From positions 1 to 53,271 of the forward strand of contig CAYYMI010000014.1 in NCBI GenBank assembly GCA_964472905.1: a stretch of DNA of 53,271 nt. The letters run 5' to 3'. Below the pieces are notes generated by a model. That model did not search any database. It saw only the letters and a program-made list of their open reading frames with translations, and was not told the DNA's origin. Every line of letters starts with the position of its first letter. Position 1 is the stretch's first letter. The stretch is from Hellea sp964472905. GTDB taxonomy: Bacteria > Pseudomonadota > Alphaproteobacteria > Caulobacterales > Maricaulaceae. Positions 8,157 to 15,738 of the stretch are shown one piece after another. The translations under genes were made by a program, and so were the position numbers.

Positions 8157-9917
8157 TTACCGCTTCCTGATATTTAGACGTTGCGGCACAAATGTTTCAT
8201 CACTGATGTTATGTGATGTTAATTTTTTCTGTGACGGGAGCGGTAAGAAGGTTGTTACGTTTTCTTGAGTATCTTTCCTTTTTGAGGCTGCTGCTTGTCT
8301 TTTTGCCCTGAGTTTTTCTGTCGATGCCTTATCTCTTACGGCCCGCATTTCTTCGAGGGCTCTAAACCGGGTGTCTTCATCGGCCTTTTCATAACCCCGT
8401 TCTTTTAAAAACCGTCCGACTTCTTTCCACTCATGTAATGATATGGGGCGTGTATATCCTCTGCGGTTATGGATGATATGATATTTTCCGCTAATAGGGT
8501 GACGCATATATATTTTGGTTATGTCATAGTGGTTCCAACGAAACTCATATGCACGTCGATCTCCTTTATGTACTATTTCTCGTAAGACCTCATCCCAGTA
8601 CGACATATTGTGCAAATCAACCTTGCTGGGTTTTACGACGCGTTTTGCTGAGGCCATAAAGTCAATTGTAAAACGTAGTGGGTCTTTGGGTAATCTGGGC
8701 TGTGGTCGAATAGGTCCATTTTCAGATCCCAAAAAATAATCATTCCAGCGTTTTTCTGGCGTTTGATATTCTAGAGTATCCCTTTGGGTTTTATGATATA
8801 CACCGGCAATAAATGTTGCGAGATAGGCTTCCAATTCCTGCAATGTCATTTCCGCGGTCTCATGCGCGTCATAAGTAACTTTTTTACCAAGCCATTCTCG
8901 AGTTGTTGAGCCGCTACATAAACGCATTTCACCCATCAATGTTCCTAGGAACCGTTCTATGACGCCTCCATAATGGGGCTCACCAGGCGGGCGGTATTCT
9001 GGGCGATTAATGCCGTGTTCTCGGCAGCCAGAAATTAACCCAGAGTTTTTGAAATCCATTCCGTTATCGACATAGATAGTATGAGGGATGCCGTGCATAG
9101 GCCAAGTATGATCAATCCCTAATTCATCTAGCCATTCATTCTTTTTTAAAACAAACCTTGTCATTGCAAAAGCAAGTACGGTCGCAGACGGGTGCTCAAA
9201 GGAAAGATAAAAGCCTAGAACGGACTTTGTGTATTCATCTATTGCGGCTGTTATCCAAGGACGCCCAAGAGGAATTCTATTTTCTGCGTCAGTTACTACA
9301 ACATCGACGAGTGTATGGTCGATTTGAATGCGCTCAAGCGGTGCAAAAACTTCGGGGGCTTCGCCTGGATGTGCATCATATTCAACTTTGGCATAGCGGG
9401 ACCCAAACTTCTTTTTAGCTCTTTTATGGATTGAGTATTCTTTTATTATATTGCGCACAGTATTTGGGGCGGGGATAGGATGACCTTTTGTATGGCACTC
9501 GGCTCTAACCATTTTGACGATATCACTATCGCGCGCATGTTTGCTGCCAGAATTGCCGTCTGTTTTTCGGATAATTTCGTGGGCTATGTTTACAACATCT
9601 GTGGAAATTCTTCGTTTTCCACGTCCACCCGATGAGGATTTCGAAAAAAGGCTTGAGAGAGTTTGTTCTTCTTCGAAGGTTCTTCTTTTTCTTTTGAACG
9701 TAGAAAATGAAATACCTAAATTTTTTGTAGCGAGTTCTTTTTCAATAATCTTATTTGGTGAACGCCCGCCGATCGGATGTTTTAAAATTAATGATCTGAG
9801 GTCTTCTGCCCATTGCAGTTCATCTTCAGATTTATCAGAAACATCAATTTTAGCATCTGATAATACAGGCACAGTTTTTCTTGAAAAGTCTGATTTCCTT
9901 AAGGCCATAGCGCTCAC
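8157..9917 (-). CDS. tniA: DDE transposase, TniA/TnsB type
   Basis: This 586-residue protein has a Mu/Tn7-type integrase core. The catalytic triad can be read directly: D200 in IQIDHTLVD, D284 in IYVDNGMDF and E321 in GGVIERF. An N-terminal helix-turn-helix region (about 30-170) would bind the terminal repeats. A Mu-transposase C-terminal beta-barrel follows, ending in a basic tail that should contact TniB. With a TnsA-like protein in the same element, it would make the 3'-end cuts and strand transfer while TnsA cuts the 5' ends. It lies 66 bases downstream of the second ParB-like gene, so it may be read from the recombinase promoter or from its own. Confidence 0.93.
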   Translation of the reverse strand: MSAMALRKSDFSRKTVPVLSDAKIDVSDKSEDELQWAEDLRSLILKHPIGGRSPNKIIEKELATKNLGISFSTFKRKRRTFEEEQTLSSLFSKSSSGGRGKRRISTDVVNIAHEIIRKTDGNSGSKHARDSDIVKMVRAECHTKGHPIPAPNTVRNIIKEYSIHKRAKKKFGSRYAKVEYDAHPGEAPEVFAPLERIQIDHTLVDVVVTDAENRIPLGRPWITAAIDEYTKSVLGFYLSFEHPSATVLAFAMTRFVLKKNEWLDELGIDHTWPMHGIPHTIYVDNGMDFKNSGLISGCREHGINRPEYRPPGEPHYGGVIERFLGTLMGEMRLCSGSTTREWLGKKVTYDAHETAEMTLQELEAYLATFIAGVYHKTQRDTLEYQTPEKRWNDYFLGSENGPIRPQPRLPKDPLRFTIDFMASAKRVVKPSKVDLHNMSYWDEVLREIVHKGDRRAYEFRWNHYDITKIYMRHPISGKYHIIHNRRGYTRPISLHEWKEVGRFLKERGYEKADEDTRFRALEEMRAVRDKASTEKLRAKRQAAASKRKDTQENVTTFLPLPSQKKLTSHNISDETFVPQRLNIRKR

Positions 9918-9983
9918 TGAGTTTAATCTGTGGTTTATGGATAAATTGCATGGCGCGATTCGAATGAATCAACAAATTGAGCT

Positions 9984-10868
9984 TTAAGGTACTTCGTTTC
10001 CAACAATGCTTTTGAACTCAGTGAAAATATTATGATGATTTTGATCTAAGTATTTTGCGACACGCTTATTCTTTAATAATGACCGTAAATAGGTGGTAGC
10101 TAATGTGTGATTTAAAACATCAGTCCCATAACTTTCTTCAATTAATTGATACTCCCTTTGAAGGCTTTGCATTTCCGCTTCCATACGTGCCATCTGTTCT
10201 GCGCTAAGACCCGAAACTTTTTTAGGTTTATCAGGATTTACTAATTGGTCTTGTGGTGTAGCTGCGAGTAATGCGCGAGAATATGCAACTGTGAAAACAC
10301 CTGCATCTTCCATCAAAGTTACGGCCTCAATTTGCCTTACTGGTTTCATACGGCGTAAATTAGCGAAAACATTTAAACCCATTATTTTGTCTTTTAGCAT
10401 TTCTGAAACTTCTGGACATATTCCCCGCAAGAGGTCGCGTTTAAGCTGAATGCTGCGTACATCTGCATTGAGGGCCTTGGCAATTTTGTCTTCGGACACG
10501 CCGCGTTCTACAGCCCGTAATATCATGCGGTGTTCTTGAATAGCTGCGACTCTGTTGACGTATTTATTATAGGTAAAGGCCTCGTCATCTGAAGAGAGAA
10601 TGCAAAGAGCTTGGGAAAGACCAAGTTCTTTAAGGGCTGCGCGTCGTAAGTGTCCATCCAGAAGAATGTAATTCTTACTCGATTTGCTCTGGCGTTTCAC
10701 AATTAGGGGCTCAATGATTCCGATTTCACGAATTGAAGAGAGGATTTGTTTGAACTTTGTGCTGTTATGGGTAACTTTGCGAACGACTTTTGTTGGAATC
10801 AATTGATCTAACTTCAATTCAATTAAATCGTCCTCAAAGGCAATATGAATGTCAGTCTTTTCAGTCAC
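9984..10868 (-). CDS. ParB/RepB-like protein, second of a pair
   Basis: The 294-residue protein has a ParB N-terminal (ParB/Srx) domain: LDQLIPTKVVRK, IGIIEPLIVK, then the nucleotide-binding box DGHLRRAALKELG. A HTH-like part follows (ERGVSEDKIAKALNAD), and its C-terminal half resembles plasmid RepB partition proteins. It starts at GTG 10868 and overlaps the preceding ParB-like gene by 8 bases, so the two are coupled. No parA is present in the window, which argues against ordinary plasmid-type partition. Within a transposon it could act as a DNA-clamp or regulator of the recombinase or transposase; that is speculation from context. Confidence 0.78.
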   Translation of the reverse strand: MTEKTDIHIAFEDDLIELKLDQLIPTKVVRKVTHNSTKFKQILSSIREIGIIEPLIVKRQSKSSKNYILLDGHLRRAALKELGLSQALCILSSDDEAFTYNKYVNRVAAIQEHRMILRAVERGVSEDKIAKALNADVRSIQLKRDLLRGICPEVSEMLKDKIMGLNVFANLRRMKPVRQIEAVTLMEDAGVFTVAYSRALLAATPQDQLVNPDKPKKVSGLSAEQMARMEAEMQSLQREYQLIEESYGTDVLNHTLATTYLRSLLKNKRVAKYLDQNHHNIFTEFKSIVGNEVP

Positions 10869-11763
10869 TATTCAGGTCAAGTAAGTTAGCTAAGGGTTTG
10901 GGCATCGTTGTTAGACCTTCTGCCCTCAATAATGTCGTAAAGTGATCTTGCTGGCAAAGTTGTTTCATAGCTTGGGTAATAAATAACATTTGTTGATTAA
11001 CCCGATTGGCTTTGCGGGTTATCATTTGTTTGCGATCAACCTCTTTTTGATAAATTCGTATCACGTCTTGACCTGATAGCTGCTTCCGTTTTTTATTGGA
11101 TCTTAATCTGCCTCGAGAGTCATGTGCTTCTTTTCCTTTGGTGCGGCGCTGTTCAAGTAATTGCTGCACGATTTTGAGTTTCTCACCTCTAAGTTCATTG
11201 TTTTCATATGCTTCTTGCAGAGCTTTTTGTTCATTTGCGGGGGAGCTTGCGATTTGAATAGCAACGTTGATAGGTAGATGCCTTGCTTCAACTGCAACAA
11301 CTAAGCGTTCCTCACCATTTTTAAGTAGATGTACTATGTCTTTTGTATAGGCCTCACCAAGTCCAGTTTTTTGGGATATTATTTTTGGCCCATATCCTTT
11401 ATTGATAAGAACTTTTATACTTTTCAAATGATCTAAGGGTCGGTGTTGTCTCCGCGCCAAATTTTCGACAAGGCTTTTTAAAAGTATCATTTCCTCGGGC
11501 TCATCAATAACGACAGCTGGGATGTGAGTTTGGCCACAGGCCTTAAGCGCTTCAATTCTGCCTTGGCCACAAACGAGGTCATAATCTTTACCATCTTTGC
11601 GGGACTTAGAATGTGCAACAGTGATAGGGCGTTTTAATCCAACACGTTTTATGTTTTCAACTATGTCAGAAAAAATCTGCTGATTACGGGATCTGGGATT
11701 AAGAATATGAATACGTTCAATCTCGATAGATTTAATTTTTGCATGAGTATCAACTGCCATCAT
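10861..11763 (-). CDS. ParB-like protein, first of a pair
   Basis: This 300-residue protein shows a ParB fold: IERIHILNPRSRN, IVENIKRVGLKRPITV, the box CGQGRIEALKACG and the ParB motif VENLARRQHRPLDHL, followed by a HTH (INKGYGPKIISQKTGLG). These boxes correspond to those that bind CTP in chromosomal ParB. The C-terminus is basic and unfamiliar. Its ATG overlaps the recombinase stop in an ATGA junction, and its own end overlaps the next ParB-like gene by 8 bases, so recombinase, ParB-1 and ParB-2 form one coupled unit. The second codon is also ATG, leaving the start uncertain by one residue. Confidence 0.8.
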   Translation of the reverse strand: MMAVDTHAKIKSIEIERIHILNPRSRNQQIFSDIVENIKRVGLKRPITVAHSKSRKDGKDYDLVCGQGRIEALKACGQTHIPAVVIDEPEEMILLKSLVENLARRQHRPLDHLKSIKVLINKGYGPKIISQKTGLGEAYTKDIVHLLKNGEERLVVAVEARHLPINVAIQIASSPANEQKALQEAYENNELRGEKLKIVQQLLEQRRTKGKEAHDSRGRLRSNKKRKQLSGQDVIRIYQKEVDRKQMITRKANRVNQQMLFITQAMKQLCQQDHFTTLLRAEGLTTMPKPLANLLDLNSD

Positions 11764-13328
11764 GCTGCCTCACAGATATCGGTGCGAGCTGTGAGATCAT
11801 AAAGCGCATCAAGTTGGTCAAATCGAAAAGCGTCGAGTTCTAGCCCATTGGTCTGACAAAGCCGCACTTTGGGTTTGTTCAAATGCACAAGGGGCAATAG
11901 ATAGTAATCTAAGGCATTTTGATTAGAAGCATCCATTCTAACAGCAACAGTGATATCGGGTGAGTATCCAGTATCTAAACGGATTTTCCATCGATATGAA
12001 CCAGCTTTCGTTACAAAGCATCTGCAGATTACAATAGAAATTCGTAGTTCGTCGTTAATGCATAGAATGTCCGTGTTCTCTTCAACGGTAACATCCGTTC
12101 CAAGAGCCTCAATTTTACAGAGTGTATCTGCTAGGATGTCGGAGTGATATTCTCGTAATCTTTTATTGATTTCAATATATCTATAGTCACGTCCTGGATC
12201 ATACCCAATTAATTTGTAAGCTCTCAATAAGCTTCCAAATCTATGTTGGTAAGCCCCACTTGAGGGCATATCGATTTGCTCATTTATAATAAATCCTGAC
12301 AGTGAACCTTGTCTTTTATGAAGAGCCTTTAATCGCTCAAGCATTTCCTCGTCAGAAAATCGTTTATTTCTCTCCGCTAATATTCGTTTGACCTTTGCGA
12401 AATCATTTATGTCTACAATGCCCTCAAATGCTCCTTCCGCTCTAACCCACATATCTTCCGAATTGGTGACATGACGTTTCTTCAATTTATTGGAAGTTCG
12501 ATTAAAAACATTATTACCTATGTATTTTTCATTTGTCAGAATCTGATGAACGGTATTTCGGGTCCACCTGCGGCCTAAATCAGTGAGTACGCCATTCCGA
12601 TTTAGTTCGGCAGCAATTTCACTTTCTCGTAGCTGGTCATCAATAAACATCCTGTACATTGTTGTTACTATGGCGATTTCTTCTGATGGCCCCGGTACGA
12701 GAATAACCCTGTCAGTTTGAAAACTTTTATGTTCACCGGTTTTCAGAATAGCTTTTGGTTTGCCATGTTGGTTAACTAGCATACGGCGTAATCCGTAACC
12801 AGCGGGGCCGCCTTGCCGAAACCCAAGTTCAATTAGACGGCATTGTCCGGCAAATACTTTTTTCGAAAGTTCACGACTGTACTCCCCTGCCATAGCGCGC
12901 TTAACGCTTTTAATAATCGTAGATCCTGGACTTCCGTCATTTTCGAATTGTTCTGCGACATAACGCACATCCATTCCTGCTCTGCGACAAATATATTCAT
13001 AGTAGGCGCTTTCATCCGCGTCTTGAAATCGTCCCCAGCGAGTAATGTCCAAGACAAGAATAATGCTGAAATCAACATTTTCACTTTGTACATCAGAGAT
13101 AAGACGATTGAGGGAGTCTCTTCCCTTGAGCTTTAATCCGCTTTTACCCTCGTCAGCATATTTAGCTACAATTTCGATGTTTCGTTTCTGTGCATAAGCA
13201 CGGATGGCGTCAGCTTGGTTTTCTGTTGAGTATTTTTGATGATCGGTAGACATACGGACATACATGGCCGCCTTTTTATTCGCCCTCTTATCTTCGATAC
13301 TCTGGCCCGTATCAAAATTATCTTTCAC
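11760..13328 (-). CDS. Large serine recombinase (resolvase/invertase family)
   Basis: The 522-residue protein starts with a serine-recombinase catalytic domain. The nucleophile is S27 in YVRMSTDHQKYS, followed by the arginine-bearing LDITRWGRF segment and EYSRELSKKV. A recombinase domain (GGPAGYGLRRM onward) and a long C-terminal DNA-binding part follow. Such enzymes integrate, excise or resolve DNA circles. In a Tn7-like element it could resolve cointegrates or be a captured site-specific system. It begins at GTG 13328 with TAGGT as a weak ribosome site. It heads the recombinase-ParB-ParB unit and is divergent from the HTH gene at 13420. Confidence 0.88.
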   Translation of the reverse strand: MKDNFDTGQSIEDKRANKKAAMYVRMSTDHQKYSTENQADAIRAYAQKRNIEIVAKYADEGKSGLKLKGRDSLNRLISDVQSENVDFSIILVLDITRWGRFQDADESAYYEYICRRAGMDVRYVAEQFENDGSPGSTIIKSVKRAMAGEYSRELSKKVFAGQCRLIELGFRQGGPAGYGLRRMLVNQHGKPKAILKTGEHKSFQTDRVILVPGPSEEIAIVTTMYRMFIDDQLRESEIAAELNRNGVLTDLGRRWTRNTVHQILTNEKYIGNNVFNRTSNKLKKRHVTNSEDMWVRAEGAFEGIVDINDFAKVKRILAERNKRFSDEEMLERLKALHKRQGSLSGFIINEQIDMPSSGAYQHRFGSLLRAYKLIGYDPGRDYRYIEINKRLREYHSDILADTLCKIEALGTDVTVEENTDILCINDELRISIVICRCFVTKAGSYRWKIRLDTGYSPDITVAVRMDASNQNALDYYLLPLVHLNKPKVRLCQTNGLELDAFRFDQLDALYDLTARTDICEAA

Positions 13329-13419
13329 CTAAAATTACCTATGATCACATTGTTGTTCGTTCTGAGGAGACAAGCTTTGGGGCTTTTCTCAAATCGAAAC
13401 TATCAAGAGGAGCGCGCAC
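13329..13419. promoter_or_regulatory. Divergent promoter region between recombinase operon and HTH gene
   Basis: This 91-base AT-rich gap separates two divergent genes and must hold the promoters for both. AAGAGGAG (13405-13412) is a strong ribosome binding site that fixes GTG 13420 as the start of the HTH gene. The HTH product is an obvious candidate to bind here, but I cannot point to a convincing operator. Confidence 0.5.
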
Positions 13420-14013
13420 GTGTCATTTCGAAATACGAACCATAATTTACTTAATGCAATTACCGATGATTCCGTGGCTGGTATGATTTCAGCAGCACTA
13501 CGTTTGGAGCATAGGCAGGACAGCTCTAGCGTAAAACACATACGTGCAAGAACAGAGATCAGCCGCCATACGATTGCAAAATGGTATCAAGCTGCGAATG
13601 CCCCCAAAAGTGCCCATCTACTGGAATTAGCTTCAATATACCCTGAAGTTCTCAAGGGGGTACTTTATTTGATAGGTAGGAAGGATCTTTGGAGGTATTG
13701 TTTGCTGAAGGAAATTCCAACTAAAATGGGAAGAGCACAGGGCAGTCATATTGTACAAAATGATGGTTATAGTGACAAATTTGTCCACCTAGATGTTATC
13801 TTGAATCGTGAACTAGCCGTTCAAATGAATGAAAGACAGATTTGGTTTGTAGGGGAGTTACAAAAGGGCCGCCACATTCGTGCAACCGATATTGTCAAAG
13901 TTTGGAATAAAAACTTACGAACGGCGAGGCGTGATATTCAAGAAATTCTAGAACTAGGAATAATCGAATATAGAGGTGCTCGAAAGACTGGTCATTATAG
14001 GATACATGATTGA
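13420..14013 (+). CDS. Two-domain HTH protein, putative transposon regulator
   Basis: I do not recognise a named family. The N-terminal half (about 35-100) reads like a helix-turn-helix, with RARTEISRHTIAKWYQ followed by helices. The C-terminal part (about 137-197, NERQIWFVGELQKG to GHYRI) looks like a winged helix with the wing GARKTGHYRI. The protein has 197 residues and begins at GTG 13420 behind an AAGAGGAG site. It is transcribed away from the recombinase operon and ends stop-to-stop against tnsA: the two stop codons form TGATCA with no spacer. A role controlling the divergent recombinase/ParB operon, or the transposition genes, fits this position but is inference. Confidence 0.7.
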   Translation: MSFRNTNHNLLNAITDDSVAGMISAALRLEHRQDSSSVKHIRARTEISRHTIAKWYQAANAPKSAHLLELASIYPEVLKGVLYLIGRKDLWRYCLLKEIPTKMGRAQGSHIVQNDGYSDKFVHLDVILNRELAVQMNERQIWFVGELQKGRHIRATDIVKVWNKNLRTARRDIQEILELGIIEYRGARKTGHYRIHD

Positions 14014-14766
14014 TCAAGTGAACTTTTTATAAGCGAGCTTATCGTTTCTATTTATATCTCCGAGTTGAATAGGCTGTAGGATGCTTTTGGCTATTAGACT
14101 CCAGAGCGCATTATTCACGTCTGTTTGTGAGTGACCGTGAGCCGTTAATTCATCAATTGCATCACCAACAGTGCAATGGTCGTGTTTTTCATAATAGGTC
14201 ATCAATGCATCTGAGGTTTCATTCATCGGTTCAGCGACGAGGTTACTAAGCAATCTCATATAGGTTCCGAAGTTACCCTGAAGCTCTGTATCGGTTAATA
14301 CGCTAAAAGCCCCACTTTCCTGATTTTGAGCCCAGCAATATCCAGAGGCAATGCGAAGAAGCGCATCATATCCCTGTTTTTCAAGATCGGCTTCTCTTTT
14401 GACTTCGAATAGAGAATGGACTTTATCCGGCGCGCCGATAAAGAATTGACCCGGTTCACGCTTTAAATCTTTTTCCACCAAAAAATCAGGTGTGTATGAC
14501 ATTTGTTCGTGAGTATCATTCGTAGTGAATGTAAGTGTGAATGGTTGGGATGTTACTCTTATAATCTGCTTGTCTAACCGACATGCCAATAGGAAATCTC
14601 GCTCAATGCTTGATTCAAAATATACTTCATTAGAGCCCACAGGAGCTTCAATATATCCACTCACAGCTGATATTTTTCGTCTTGTGGCATCTCTAAGAGT
14701 CTCTTCGACATGCAAAGACGATATTTTAGAGGTATATGTTATTGCGAAATCCAATTTATCCCACAT
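14014..14766 (-). CDS. tnsA: TnsA-like transposon end endonuclease
   Basis: TnsA makes the 5'-end cuts that let a Tn7-type element move by cut-and-paste. This 250-residue protein keeps the restriction-enzyme-like site: E55 in FESSIERDFL, D94 in YTPDFLV and K123 in FEVKREADL, with the usual order and spacing. The C-terminal part would be the TnsB/TnsC-contacting domain. The gene is the one closest to the right tip, 109 bases away, as in Tn7, but here it is separated from tniA by the HTH, recombinase and ParB genes. Its presence suggests non-replicative movement, unlike Tn5053 elements that lack TnsA. Confidence 0.85.
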   Translation of the reverse strand: MWDKLDFAITYTSKISSLHVEETLRDATRRKISAVSGYIEAPVGSNEVYFESSIERDFLLACRLDKQIIRVTSQPFTLTFTTNDTHEQMSYTPDFLVEKDLKREPGQFFIGAPDKVHSLFEVKREADLEKQGYDALLRIASGYCWAQNQESGAFSVLTDTELQGNFGTYMRLLSNLVAEPMNETSDALMTYYEKHDHCTVGDAIDELTAHGHSQTDVNNALWSLIAKSILQPIQLGDINRNDKLAYKKFT

Positions 14767-14875
14767 TAGAGCACTTCGTCGTTAGGACCAATAAGTATTG
14801 ATCTAGGTTCAATATCTTTTGGGCAAATTGGTAGAAAAACGGTGGTTTTAGGCTCATTGACTTCTGAACTCCACA
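14767..14875. repeat. Right end of the Tn7-like element with probable transposase-binding sites
   Basis: The 109 bases between tnsA and comM hold no gene. Read inward from 14875 they begin TGTGGAGTTCAGAAGTCAAT. A related stretch, GAACCTAGATCAATAC, lies about 65 bases further in, in the same orientation and about half identical, as expected for repeated transposase-binding sites. The tip is placed by the return of the comM frame at 14876. The exact tip could be off by a few bases. Confidence 0.55.
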
Positions 14876-15577
14876 GGAGGTGTGAAAGCTAAACCGGGTG
14901 AAGCATCACTCGCGCATAGAGGGGTTTTGTTCTTAGATGAATTGCCTGAATTTACACCTCAAGTTCTTGATAGTCTCAGACAGCCCCTTGAAACAGGCGA
15001 AATATCGGTCGCGCGTGTCAATGCGCATGTCACATATCCGGCGCGATTTCAGTTAATAGCAGCAATGAATCCCTGCCGCTGTGGCAGCGGAGGCGCAGAT
15101 GGTATTGCTTGTCGCCGCGGGGAGCGCTGCGGCGCTGATTATCAGGCGCGTGTTTCAGGCCCTTTTATGGATAGAATAGATATCCAAATTGATGTTCCCG
15201 CCGTAACGCCTGCCGACCTGGCCCTTCCACCAGCCAAAGAAGGCAGCGCTGAAGTGGCGCGCCGTGTTCTCAGGGCGAGAGATATTCAATTAACGCGCAA
15301 TGGCGGCCTGACAAATGCGGAACTCTCTCAAGACCGCCTTGACCATGTGGCTGAGCCCGACAATGAAGGCCGAAAACTGCTGATACAAGCCGCTGAAACA
15401 TTAGGATTGACGGCGCGTGGCTATCACCGCGTTCTAAAATTAGCCCGTACCTTAGCCGATCTGTCTGAATCTGAAAATATTCACCGCCTGCATATTGCTG
15501 AAAGCTTATCTCATAGGCGGGCTCGCAAAGGATTATCCTCTAAAAACAGCGCAAATAGGGTCTTTACTAAGCCTTGA
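14876..15577 (+). pseudogene. comM: comM (YifB-type Mg-chelatase-like ATPase), 3' part cut by transposon
   Basis: The frame reads GGVKAKPGEASLAHRG, then VLFLDELPEF (Walker B region), NPCRCG and the C-terminal Mg-chelatase-like domain to the normal end. ComM is a hexameric helicase that drives branch migration of transforming DNA. Roughly the last 230 residues are here. The first half, with Walker A, would lie beyond the left end of the transposon, outside the window. Upstream in frame a stop occurs at 14858, inside the transposon. The GTG at 14882 is only 1 base after the GGAGG of the glycine codons and is an unlikely start. The protein is almost surely inactive. comM is an established insertion target of Tn7-like elements such as the Acinetobacter AbaR/Tn6022 group. 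Confidence 0.9.
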
Positions 15578-15602
15578 AGCCTAAAATTGGCTTTGATTTT
15601 TT
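15574..15602 (+). terminator. Probable intrinsic terminator of comM
   Basis: An 8-bp stem containing two G-U pairs (TTGAAGCC / GGCTTTGA) around a 7-base loop is followed by TTTTTT. It begins in the comM stop codon. Confidence 0.5.
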
Positions 15603-15630
15603 GAAATATGCGCACAACGCTTAATTGTTT

Positions 15631-15655
15631 TATTTTGCATAAATAAAGCAAAATA
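15631..15655. repeat. AT-rich inverted repeat upstream of the PAS-receiver gene
   Basis: TATTTTGC and GCAAAATA form a perfect 8-bp inverted repeat with a 9-base spacer, in the 161-base gap ahead of the gene at 15739. It could be an operator; no T-run follows it. Confidence 0.35.
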
Positions 15656-15738
15656 GACTGTTTTGGTAAGACTATTTTTAGATTAATCGTTCAGAAAAGA
15701 CCTGAATTAGCCCGAAATCGGGATATGAGGGAACGATT

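Larger units (their letters stand above)
1..14875. mobile_element. Tn7-like transposon, right part (left end outside the window)
   Basis: The stretch carries a TnsA-like endonuclease, a DDE transposase (TniA/TnsB type), an AAA regulator (TniB/TnsC type) and a TniQ/TnsD target-selection protein, which together define a Tn7-like element. The 3' part of comM resumes in frame at 14876. Read inward from 14875 the element begins TGTGGAGTTCAGAAG, and TGT...ACA tips are the rule in the Tn7 family. tnsA is the gene nearest this tip, as in Tn7. Cargo (KAP NTPase, DUF4365-TPR protein, zinc-ribbon/GIY-YIG protein) lies at the distal side. The 5' part of comM and the left tip are not present, so the element extends past position 1. 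The coding looks more AT-rich than the backbone, which fits horizontal acquisition. The exact tip and the target duplication (possibly GGAGG, 14876-14880) are inference. Confidence 0.88.

Noticed and set aside
9514..9987. 157-codon plus-strand frame opposite tniA
   Set aside because: It lies antisense to the well-supported transposase N-terminus and shows no domain.
12843..13136. 97-codon plus-strand frame opposite the serine recombinase
   Set aside because: It is antisense to the catalytic domain coding and is a shadow frame.
14875..14884. AGGAGG followed by GTG as a new start for the comM remnant
   Set aside because: The spacing of one base is too short; the bases encode conserved glycines of ComM.
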